The translations under genes were made by a program, and so were the position numbers. The notes beneath the pieces were generated by a model. That model was given only the letters and a program-made list of their open reading frames with translations. It had not been told where the DNA came from and did no database searches. Shown here piece after piece: positions 1 through 6,314 of a stretch of 13,762 bases of DNA. How positions within the stretch are numbered: position 1 is the first letter of the stretch; each line of letters starts with the position of its first letter. The DNA is taken from assembly GCA_003650505.1 (NCBI GenBank), contig QMQL01000008.1, positions 1 through 13,762 of the forward strand, read 5' to 3'. The DNA comes from Candidatus Acetothermia bacterium. Lineage in GTDB: Bacteria; Bipolaricaulota; Bipolaricaulia; UBA7950; UBA9294.

Positions 1-293
1 ACGATCCGGGAGAAGGGCCTGATCCGCGTCCCGCAGGTGGTGCAGAGGTCGAGGCCAGGATCGGGGAGGAGGTCCCCGCAGACCCGGCACCGCTCCCCGG
101 AGAGGCGGGGAAGGGCCGTGAAACACCTATCGCAAACGATCTTTCCCCGATCGGTCCCCCCACCGCACAGGGCGCACTCCGGCGGGTAGAGGAGGGAGAG
201 GACCCCCTCGGCGATCCCTGCGATAAGGCCCCTCCACTCAGATGAGAAGCGCCACGCGGAGGAGCTGGTTCGTGTACCCCCATTCGTTGTCAT
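1..293 (-). CDS. comF: ComF family protein, N-terminal part (runs off the left edge)
   Basis: Only the first 97 codons are in the window. The visible part carries four CxxC pairs, C40/C43, C54/C57, C69/C72 and C84/C87, with the first pair just after LLYPPE. This double zinc-ribbon head is typical of ComF proteins, whose C-terminal phosphoribosyltransferase-like domain would lie outside the window. ComF is known as an inner-membrane-associated factor for DNA uptake in competent bacteria, and homologues are widespread in bacteria not known to be competent. The start is uncertain. The only ATG in frame after the upstream stop is at 293, which makes the gene overlap the end of gap by 56 bases and adds about 19 residues before the usual WRGL-type beginning. 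No ATG, GTG or TTG lies closer, and the Shine-Dalgarno before 293 is poor. Family call is firm; the exact start is not. Confidence 0.8.
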   Translation of the reverse strand, partial: MTTNGGTRTSSSAWRFSSEWRGLIAGIAEGVLSLLYPPECALCGGGTDRGKIVCDRCFTALPRLSGERCRVCGDLLPDPGLDLCTTCGTRIRPFSRI

Positions 294-1233
294 AGAAGGT
301 CACGACCTTGAGGAGGCGCCCGTCGACGACGACGGTGAGGGAGAGGTCGACGACGCTCGCGCGGCTGTCCCCGATTATGTCGCTCGACACGATCGGATCG
401 TCGCTCACCCCGAGGATCCCGGCGAGCTCCCCTTCGGCGTAGCGGCGGAACGCGTCGTTCACCGCTTCCTTCGTCACCGGCTCGCGCATCTCGGCGGTGA
501 AGTCGCTGACCGATCCGGTCGGGACCGGGACGCGGAACGCCATCCCGTCCATCTTCCCCGCCAGGCTCGGGATCACCTTCGTCGTCGCCGTTGCCGCGCC
601 GGTCGTCGTCGGGACGATGTTCGCCGCAGCGGCGCGGCCGCGGGTGAGCTTCTTGTGCGGGGAGTCGACGAGCCGCTGGTCGGCGGTGTAGCCGTGGACG
701 GTGGAGAGGGAGGCGTGGACGATCCCGAACTCCCGCTCGAGGACGTAGGCGACCGGGGCGAGGGAGTTGGTCGTGCACGAGGCGGCGGCGACGATCCTAT
801 CCTCCTTCGGATCGTACGCGTCGTCGTTCACCCCGTAGACGATCTGTAGTATGTCGTCGCTCTTCGGCGGGGCCGAGAGGAGGACCCGCGATGCGCCGGC
901 CTGGACGTGGAGCGATGCCTTCTCCCGCGTCAGGAAGACACCGGTCGACTCGATGACGAGATCGATCCCCATCTCCGCCCAGGGGAGATCCTTCGGATCC
1001 TTCTCGGTCAGCAACGGGATGAACCTCCCGTCGACCTCGATCCCGTCCTCCTTGGCCATGACCTCCTTCCCGTAGCGGCCGTAGACCGTGTCGTAGGTGA
1101 GGAGGTACCGCGCCGTCTGCGGGCTGATGAACGGATCGTTTATCGCCACGATCTCGATGTCATCCCTACCATAAGCATTCCTGAAGAACGCCCGTCCGAT
1201 CCGTCCGAACCCGTTTATCGCCACCTTCTTCAT
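238..1233 (-). CDS. gap: Glyceraldehyde-3-phosphate dehydrogenase, type I
   Basis: The enzyme oxidises and phosphorylates glyceraldehyde 3-phosphate to 1,3-bisphosphoglycerate with reduction of NAD(P), in the cytoplasm, as a step of glycolysis or gluconeogenesis. The 331-residue length is normal. It opens with the Rossmann motif INGFGRIGR (residues 6-14). Asp33 after the second strand favours NAD over NADP. The catalytic cysteine is C153 in ASCTTN and the partner histidine is H180 in STVHGYT. The C-terminal YDNEWGY block is intact. The start is an ATG with AAGGAGG about 7 bases upstream. Its first bases overlap the pdxT stop as ATGA, so it is probably translationally coupled as the last gene of a pdxS-pdxT-gap unit. 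No phosphoglycerate kinase gene is beside it, which is the more usual neighbour. Very confident. Confidence 0.97.
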   Translation of the reverse strand: MKKVAINGFGRIGRAFFRNAYGRDDIEIVAINDPFISPQTARYLLTYDTVYGRYGKEVMAKEDGIEVDGRFIPLLTEKDPKDLPWAEMGIDLVIESTGVFLTREKASLHVQAGASRVLLSAPPKSDDILQIVYGVNDDAYDPKEDRIVAAASCTTNSLAPVAYVLEREFGIVHASLSTVHGYTADQRLVDSPHKKLTRGRAAAANIVPTTTGAATATTKVIPSLAGKMDGMAFRVPVPTGSVSDFTAEMREPVTKEAVNDAFRRYAEGELAGILGVSDDPIVSSDIIGDSRASVVDLSLTVVVDGRLLKVVTFYDNEWGYTNQLLRVALLI

Positions 1234-1820
1234 CCTTCGCCCTCCTTCGCTTCATCCTTTTCCTCGATCATACCGAGGAAGTAGCGGTGAATCCGCAGAT
1301 CCTCGGTCAACTCGGGGTGGAAGCTCGTCACGAGGACATTTTCCTCCCTCGCCATCACCACCGCGCCGGCGTAGAGCGCCATCGGGACGACCCTCTCCCC
1401 GAGCCGGGTCACGTACGGGGCGCGGATGAAGACGGCCGGGACGTCCTCCCCGATCCCCTCCACCTTCAGGATCGTCTCGAAGCTGTCGACCTGCCGACCC
1501 GAGGCGTTCCTCCTCACCCCGATGTCGATCGCCCCGATGTACGGAGAGGGCGCACCGTCGACCTCGCGGGAGAGGAGGATCATCCCGGCGCACGTCCCGA
1601 ACATCGGGAACCCCTCGCCGGCCATCCGCCGGAGCCGCTCGAGGAGGGAGCCGCTCGCCAAGAGGGATATTGCGGTCGACTCCCCTCCGGGGAGGACGAG
1701 GCCGGAGATCCCGTCGAGATCGGCCTCACCCTTGACGATCTTCGTATCCGTCCCGAGCCGCTCCAGGCTTTTTACGTGCTCGCGGACCGCCCCCTGCAGG
1801 CCGAGGACACCGACGATCAT
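1230..1820 (-). CDS. pdxT: Pyridoxal 5'-phosphate synthase, glutaminase subunit
   Basis: PdxT hydrolyses glutamine and channels the ammonia to PdxS for vitamin B6 synthesis in the cytoplasm. The protein has 196 residues, the normal size. It shows the class I amidotransferase triad: nucleophile C77 in GTCAGM, and H168 and E170 in FHPE. The family motif PGGEST is at 44-49 and the N-terminus IGVLGLQGAV-like block (MIVGVLGLQGAV) is typical. The start is the ATG at 1820-1818, overlapping the pdxS stop as ATGA, with only GGGGGAA directly in front, so coupling to pdxS is likely. The same frame stays open upstream into pdxS, but that extension is arginine-rich out-of-frame noise. It ends in an ATGA overlap with gap. 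Confidence 0.97.
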   Translation of the reverse strand: MIVGVLGLQGAVREHVKSLERLGTDTKIVKGEADLDGISGLVLPGGESTAISLLASGSLLERLRRMAGEGFPMFGTCAGMILLSREVDGAPSPYIGAIDIGVRRNASGRQVDSFETILKVEGIGEDVPAVFIRAPYVTRLGERVVPMALYAGAVVMAREENVLVTSFHPELTEDLRIHRYFLGMIEEKDEAKEGEG

Positions 1821-2701
1821 TTCCCCCGGGTCTGCATCATCTCGGCTTCCGGGATCTGTTCGATCGCGATCCCGGACATCGCCTCCCCGAGCCCCGCGGA
1901 TATCTCGGCGAGGATATCCGGATCGTTGTAATGGGTCGTCGCCTGAACGATCGCCCGCGCCCGCCGGGCCGGATCGGAGGACTTGAAGATCCCACTCCCG
2001 ACGAATATCCCATCGCAGCCGAGCTGCATCATCATCGCGGCGTCGGCCGGTGTCGCTATCCCGCCGGCGGCAAAGTTGACCACCGGGAGCCGGCCGGCAT
2101 CGCGGATCGCGTGGAGGATCTCGAGCGGGGCGCCAAAATCCTTCGCTATCGTCATTAGCTCTGACTCGTCGGCGGAGAGGACGCGGCGGATCTGCTCGTT
2201 CATCAGCCGCATATGCCGGACCGCCTCGATCACGTTCCCTGTCCCCGGCTCCCCCTTCGTCCGGATCATCGCCGCTCCCTCGGCTATCCTCCGGCACGCC
2301 TCCCCGAGGTTCCGCGCCCCGCAGACGAACGGGACGGTGAACTCCCACTTGTCGATGTGATAGTCGGGATCGGCCGGGGTGAGGACCTCCGACTCGTCGA
2401 TGTAGTCGACCTGGAGCGCTTGGAGGATCTGCGCCTCGGCGAAGTGCCCGATCCTCACCTTCGCCATCACCGGGATGGAGACGGCGTCCATGATCTCCTT
2501 CACCTTCGTCGGATCGGCCATCCGCGCCACGCCGCCCTCGGCCCTGATGTCGGCCGGGACCCGCTCGAGGGCCATAACGGCGACGGCGCCGGCCTCCTCC
2601 GCTATCTTCGCCTGCTCGGCGGTCGTGACGTCCATGATCACCCCGCCCTTCAGCATCTCGGCGAGGCCGCTCTTCACACGATACGTACCCTTCTCCACCA
2701 T
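1817..2701 (-). CDS. pdxS: Pyridoxal 5'-phosphate synthase, lyase subunit
   Basis: PdxS condenses a pentulose/pentose 5-phosphate, a triose phosphate (glyceraldehyde 3-phosphate or its isomer) and ammonia from PdxT into pyridoxal 5'-phosphate. It forms a dodecameric TIM-barrel complex. I chose the ATG at 2701 rather than the GTG at 2710. The ATG has AGGGGTGA a few bases before it, gives exactly 294 residues, the length of the Bacillus subtilis enzyme, and places the active-site residues at D24, K81 (VMAKVRIGH) and K149 (TKGEPGTG), the same numbers as in that enzyme. It heads a tightly overlapping unit pdxS-pdxT-gap. A TATAAT hexamer about 45 bases upstream may drive the unit. Confidence 0.97.
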   Translation of the reverse strand: MVEKGTYRVKSGLAEMLKGGVIMDVTTAEQAKIAEEAGAVAVMALERVPADIRAEGGVARMADPTKVKEIMDAVSIPVMAKVRIGHFAEAQILQALQVDYIDESEVLTPADPDYHIDKWEFTVPFVCGARNLGEACRRIAEGAAMIRTKGEPGTGNVIEAVRHMRLMNEQIRRVLSADESELMTIAKDFGAPLEILHAIRDAGRLPVVNFAAGGIATPADAAMMMQLGCDGIFVGSGIFKSSDPARRARAIVQATTHYNDPDILAEISAGLGEAMSGIAIEQIPEAEMMQTRGK

Positions 2702-2745
2702 CGATCTCACCCCTTTAGTAGGCCGCCAGCACGAAGTGCATCCCG

Positions 2746-2764
2746 ATTATACGATCGCTGTCAA
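2746..2764 (-). promoter_or_regulatory. Possible promoter of pdxS-pdxT-gap
   Basis: On the minus strand a perfect TATAAT (2751-2746) lies 45 bases before the pdxS ATG, in the gap after nadK. A perfect TTGACA (2764-2759) lies only 7 bases upstream of it, far too close to act as its -35. The hexamer at the correct 17-base distance is TTTCGC, which is poor. The TATAAT may work as a -10 with a weak -35; the TTGACA may be coincidence. A short palindrome, GCAC-GAA-GTGC (2729-2739), follows around the expected transcription start. Confidence 0.4.
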
Positions 2765-2781
2765 CCGGGCGAAAGGCCGAT

Positions 2782-3600
2782 TCAGCCGCCCCGGCCGCGC
2801 GAGTCGGCCCAGTTCAATTTCCTCTCGAGGATGTCGAAGAACGAGGGGAAGACCGATAGCCGGACGAGGTACGTCGGCGGCTCGGCCCGGGTGACGACGA
2901 TCTCGGTCCCGGCCGGCCCCTCACCGACGCGGTCGCCGTCGGCGATCAGGATCACGTCGCTCAGAGCGCGGAGGCGTATCTCCTCATCCGGTGGGAATAT
3001 CACCGAACGGAGTCCGAGGCGGTGCGGGGCGAGTGGCTTGGCGAGGATGCACGCCGCCGGCGGGACGACGATCGGCCCCCCGGCCGCCAGGTTGTACGCC
3101 GTCGAACCGGTCGCAGTGGCGAGGATGATCCCGTCCCCGGGATAGCGGGTGACGACCCCGTCCTCCCAAGCGAGCTCGAGCTCGCAGAACCGCGAGTCTC
3201 GGTCGCCGGTGACGACAAGGTCGTTCAGGACCGACCCGGATATCGGACCGGCCTCGTAACGGAGCCGCATCCGCTCCTCGATCGTGAACCGGTCGGCCAG
3301 GATGTCCTCGAGGGCCCCGATCAGTTCGGATACCGGGGCCTGGGTCAGGAAGCCGAGGCTCCCGAGGTTGACGCCGAGGATCGGGAGGGAGGTCTCGGCG
3401 AACAGGTCGGCGGCGCGAAGGACGGTCCCATCCCCGCCGAGGGCGAGGACGAGCCCGCCCTCAACATCGATCGGGACCCGATCCGAGACCGGGACCGGTT
3501 CGACCCCGTGCTCCTGGCACCAGACCTTCAGCGAGGCCAAGGTGCGGAGGGCCTCCGGCTTATCCGCGTTCGCAACGATGTAAAGCTCCTTGAGCTCCAT
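2782..3600 (-). CDS. nadK: NAD kinase
   Basis: This cytoplasmic enzyme phosphorylates NAD to NADP. At 272 residues it has a normal bacterial size. Key motifs are GGDGT (55-59, with catalytic D57), the NE/D-type motif N126-D127 in VLNDLVV, and the glycine-rich block around DGIILATATGSTAY (156-169), ending in NLAAGGPIV. The sequence LGVNLGSLGFLT (75-86) is also typical. The ATG at 3600 is the only start codon after the preceding in-frame stop region, yet no Shine-Dalgarno is visible in the 31 bases after the permease stop. It probably belongs to the transcript of the ABC importer upstream, with 31 bases between them, and pdxS follows 80 bases downstream. Confidence 0.95.
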   Translation of the reverse strand: MELKELYIVANADKPEALRTLASLKVWCQEHGVEPVPVSDRVPIDVEGGLVLALGGDGTVLRAADLFAETSLPILGVNLGSLGFLTQAPVSELIGALEDILADRFTIEERMRLRYEAGPISGSVLNDLVVTGDRDSRFCELELAWEDGVVTRYPGDGIILATATGSTAYNLAAGGPIVVPPAACILAKPLAPHRLGLRSVIFPPDEEIRLRALSDVILIADGDRVGEGPAGTEIVVTRAEPPTYLVRLSVFPSFFDILERKLNWADSRGRGG

Positions 3601-3631
3601 GGGACGATGGTAGCGATGCTGAAATCCCCGA

Positions 3632-4450
3632 TCAAGACGGGCGTCGCGGCACGTACTTCCAGCGGCAGGCGAACCGCTCGATCAGCTCGATCACGATGTA
3701 CAGGGCGAGACCGAGGATCGCCATCGCCAGGATCCCGGCGAACGCCTGCGTCCCGCTGTACATGTTGTTCTTGATGAACGGACCGAGCCCTCCCCGCCGC
3801 GGATCGAATGAACCGGTCGTCTCGGCGATGTAGAGGAAGGCCATCCCGAGGCCGACGCTGACCCGGAGGCTCGTCAGGATCGAGGGGAGGGTCGCCGGGA
3901 GTATGACGTGCCAATAGACCTGCCAGCGGGAGGCTCCGGCGGAGAGGACGCTCGTCACGTATTCCTCCTCGATCTGCTTCGCCGCGCCGCGGGCGGAGAC
4001 GAGGAGCTGGAAGAAGAGGGCGATCGCAACGATCGTCACCTTGACCGGGCTTCCGATCCCGAAGATGAGGAAGAGGAGGAGGATGAACGCGACCTGGGGG
4101 ATCGGGTAGAGGATGTAGATCATCGGGGATATCAGCTGATCGAGCCTCCGCTCGTGCCCGATCAGAAGGCCGAGCGGATACCCGGTGAAAAACGCGATCA
4201 GGATCGCCATCACCAGCCGCCAGGCGCTGATCCAGAAGTTCTTGAACAAGAGCGGGCCGAGCCTGACCATCTCGGCGATCGCCCGGACCGGGTTCGGGAG
4301 GAACGCCCTCCCCTTTATCGCCTCGATCGAGAGGCTCGCTATCTCCCAGGCGAGGAGGAGGATCCCCACGCTTGCCGCGTACATCATGATCCTACCCCGG
4401 AACGAGCGGTCGCGGAGCTTCGCCCCGATCGATACGAGAACCCTCCTCAC
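3632..4450 (-). CDS. ABC importer permease, SsuC/TauC/ThiX type
   Basis: Inner-membrane permease of a nitrate/sulfonate/pyrimidine-precursor type importer. The 272-residue protein has about six hydrophobic segments, the first at about 23-42. The cytoplasmic EAA-type loop that contacts the ATPase is at about 161-190 and reads EEEYVTSVLSAGASRW followed by HVILPATLPSIL. The start is the GTG at 4450, which overlaps the ATPase stop and has GGAGGT six bases upstream. The reading frame stays open further upstream within the ATPase gene but that stretch does not look like protein. Family is clear. The substrate cannot be told from the permease. Confidence 0.93.
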   Translation of the reverse strand: MRRVLVSIGAKLRDRSFRGRIMMYAASVGILLLAWEIASLSIEAIKGRAFLPNPVRAIAEMVRLGPLLFKNFWISAWRLVMAILIAFFTGYPLGLLIGHERRLDQLISPMIYILYPIPQVAFILLLFLIFGIGSPVKVTIVAIALFFQLLVSARGAAKQIEEEYVTSVLSAGASRWQVYWHVILPATLPSILTSLRVSVGLGMAFLYIAETTGSFDPRRGGLGPFIKNNMYSGTQAFAGILAMAILGLALYIVIELIERFACRWKYVPRRPS

Positions 4451-5184
4451 CTTCCCACCTCCAACGCCGAGCGGAGCCGGGAGACGGTGGCGATGAACCC
4501 CTCCTGGCCGCGATAGTCGAGCTCCCCCATCCCCGGGTTGTCGACGACCGCCTTGATCCGCGCCGGCCGGTCGCTCAGAACGGCGATCCTCTCCCCGAGG
4601 AATGCGGCCTCCTCGATGTCGTGGGTGACGAGGATCAGGGAGAAGCGGTGCTTCCGCCAGAGGGTGAGGAAGAGATCCTGGATCCTCTCCTTGGTCAGGG
4701 TATCGAGCGAGGCGAGCGGCTCGTCCATCAGCATCACCGTCGGTGAGGTGGCAAGCGCCCGGGCGATCCCGACCCTCCGCTTCATCCCCTCGGAGAGCTC
4801 GGTCGGGTAGCGATCCTTCACCTCGAGGAGCCCCATCTCCTCGAGGGCGGCCGTAGCCGTCTTCTTCGGGTATTCCTTGGCGAGGAGTAGGCTCAAATTC
4901 GCGTTCTGCCAGACCGTCTTCCACGGGAGTAGCCCGGCGTTCTGGAGGATCAAAGCGACCCGACTCCCGACCCCAGAGAGGGGCTTACCCTCGAGGGTCA
5001 CCTCCCCGACGGCCGGTTTCAGGAGACCGGCGATCGCGTAGAGGAGGGAGGTCTTTCCGCACCCGGACGGCCCGATCAGGGCGAGGCTCCCCCCGGGCGG
5101 GACCTTCAGGGAGACGCCATCGACCGCCCGGACAGCGCGGGCGCCGTTCCCGTACTCGACGACTATATCATGAAGCTCGATCAT
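4447..5184 (-). CDS. ABC importer ATPase, SsuB/TauB/ThiZ type
   Basis: Cytoplasmic ATPase that powers the importer encoded around it. The protein has 245 residues. Walker A is GPSGCGKTS (38-46), the Q-loop glutamine is Q81, the signature is LSEGMKRR (130-137), Walker B is VMLMDEP (150-156) with D154/E155, and the switch histidine is H188 in LVTHD. The signature LSEGM differs from LSGGQ at two positions, variation that this subfamily tolerates. The ATG at 5184 overlaps the binding-protein stop as ATGA and has no Shine-Dalgarno in front, so it is presumably made by translational coupling. It ends in an overlap with the permease start. Confidence 0.94.
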   Translation of the reverse strand: MIELHDIVVEYGNGARAVRAVDGVSLKVPPGGSLALIGPSGCGKTSLLYAIAGLLKPAVGEVTLEGKPLSGVGSRVALILQNAGLLPWKTVWQNANLSLLLAKEYPKKTATAALEEMGLLEVKDRYPTELSEGMKRRVGIARALATSPTVMLMDEPLASLDTLTKERIQDLFLTLWRKHRFSLILVTHDIEEAAFLGERIAVLSDRPARIKAVVDNPGMGELDYRGQEGFIATVSRLRSALEVGR

Positions 5185-6191
5185 GGGATAAACCGAAGAT
5201 CGACGAGATCCTCGTAGCTCGGAAGATCGATGATGTACCCCTTCGACTTCATCCACGCCGCCACGTCGTTAAACTGCCCGCGCAAGGGCTCCTCCGGCCG
5301 GTTGAAGGTCGGTATCACGATCGCATCGAGGACCTCCTGCGGGATCGAGGCCGGATTCGCCCCCTCGAAGAAGAGGGGGATGACGACGTCGAGCCCCTCC
5401 TCGATCAGCTTATCGCGCGGGGTCTCATTTATCCGTTCGATCGCCTCGGTATAGGCCGAGTAGAACGCGGCGACGATATCCGGATGGTCGGCGACGAACC
5501 GCCGCTGAAAGATGACGAAGCTCGGGAGGGGATCGACCTCGGAGAAGTCGGAGAGGGTGACGATGTAGATCGGCTCCCCGTTGGCCGGATGATAGGTCGC
5601 GAGGTAGGAGATGTAGGGCTCGGGGAGGACGGCGGCCGGGATCGACCGGGCTCCGAACCAGACCGCGATCTGGAGGACCCCGTTGAAGTACATGTACCGG
5701 TTCATCCAACCATCGGTCAGGCCGTGGGCGGCGAGGAGCTCGTCGAGGAGGTACTCGTAATCGCTCCGATAGGTCGTTCCGATCGGCTGGCCGGAGGAGA
5801 TGAGCGCGTCGATGGAATCGATCCCGAACGACTCGGTCGTTACGAGCCCGAGGCTGATGCTCCCGGTCTGAGGGCGGGAGGCGGCCGCGCTCGTGATCAC
5901 CACGTCCCAACCGCCGGCGTCGTCGAGGATCGCGCGGGTCATGTCCTCCATCACGGCATCGAGGTTCCCAGTCATGAGGGCGGTGCTCCGCTCCTGATCG
6001 TCGGTTATCCCGATTATCTCGACCGAGACCCCTGCATCGGCGAACAGCCCCCATTCCTGGGCGAAAGCGATCGGAAGAGCCTCGTAGACGGGAGGGAGGC
6101 TTATCCGGAGGGTCGCCTCATCCGCGAGCCCGATCGCGGGGAGAAGGGAGATGATCAGCAATAAGGACGCGGCTCGTCGTATCAAGGCCAT
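5181..6191 (-). CDS. NMT1/SsuA-type substrate-binding protein
   Basis: Periplasmic or surface binding protein of the importer. I prefer the ATG at 6191 (336 residues) to the ATG at 6206, because GAGGGGG lies six bases before the former and nothing useful before the latter. Residues 1-24 are a signal peptide: MALIRRAA, then a hydrophobic core, with likely cleavage after GLA before DEA. There is no lipobox cysteine, so it should be a soluble periplasmic protein. The mature part begins LRISLPPVYEALPIAFAQEW, then GLF, typical of the NMT1/SsuA fold, and later carries VLPEPYISYL. Relatives bind nitrate, sulfonates, taurine, thiamine precursors (ThiY) or riboflavin (RibY). The ligand here is unknown. 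The neighbouring pdxST and nadK genes make a cofactor-related ligand worth considering, but that is inference. Confidence 0.9.
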   Translation of the reverse strand: MALIRRAASLLLIISLLPAIGLADEATLRISLPPVYEALPIAFAQEWGLFADAGVSVEIIGITDDQERSTALMTGNLDAVMEDMTRAILDDAGGWDVVITSAAASRPQTGSISLGLVTTESFGIDSIDALISSGQPIGTTYRSDYEYLLDELLAAHGLTDGWMNRYMYFNGVLQIAVWFGARSIPAAVLPEPYISYLATYHPANGEPIYIVTLSDFSEVDPLPSFVIFQRRFVADHPDIVAAFYSAYTEAIERINETPRDKLIEEGLDVVIPLFFEGANPASIPQEVLDAIVIPTFNRPEEPLRGQFNDVAAWMKSKGYIIDLPSYEDLVDLRFIP

Positions 6192-6226
6192 CGGTTTCCC
6201 CCTCATCGGTTAGGGATCGGTCAATG

Positions 6227-6255
6227 ATTATAGCGACCGGAGGAAATCCGACCAA
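6227..6255 (-). promoter_or_regulatory. Likely promoter of the ABC importer operon
   Basis: On the minus strand TTGGTC (6255-6250), a 17-base spacer and a perfect TATAAT (6232-6227) end 35 bases before the chosen ATG at 6191, which allows a leader of about 25-30 bases. Five-base inverted arms CGGTC/GACCG (6218-6222 and 6235-6239) bracket the -10 hexamer and could be an operator, though such short arms occur by chance. The leader is too short for a TPP or FMN riboswitch. Confidence 0.55.
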
Positions 6256-6299
6256 TGAGGCTCAAATCCCTTTTCCTTTCGTCACCGCGGGCGATCGGT

Positions 6300-6305
6300 T
6301 AATAT
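6300..6305 (+). promoter_or_regulatory. Possible -10 element for a leaderless exporter mRNA
   Basis: TAATAT ends nine bases before the ATG at 6315, and no purine-rich Shine-Dalgarno lies between them. If it is a -10 hexamer, transcription would begin within about 3 bases of the start codon. No good -35 is visible at 16-18 bases upstream. The octamer ATCGGTTA occurs here (6294-6301) and again at 6205-6212 beside the divergent start. Confidence 0.35.
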
Positions 6306-6314
6306 CACGCTCCG

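Noticed and set aside
121..140. AACACCT at 122-128 on the plus strand
   Set aside because: No CGTCGTA follows at 13 bases, it lies inside comF, and no plus-strand gene follows.
1821..2348. Upstream extension of the pdxT frame, open to 2348
   Set aside because: It lies entirely within pdxS, is arginine/aspartate-rich as out-of-frame GC-rich DNA tends to be, and pdxT has a normal start at 1820.
4451..4924. Upstream extension of the permease frame into the ATPase gene
   Set aside because: The ATPase reading is clearly the real one there, and the GTG at 4450 with GGAGGT gives a complete permease.
6192..6232. Possible TPP or FMN riboswitch before the importer operon
   Set aside because: The leader between the likely promoter and the start is only about 30 bases, with no room for such an element.
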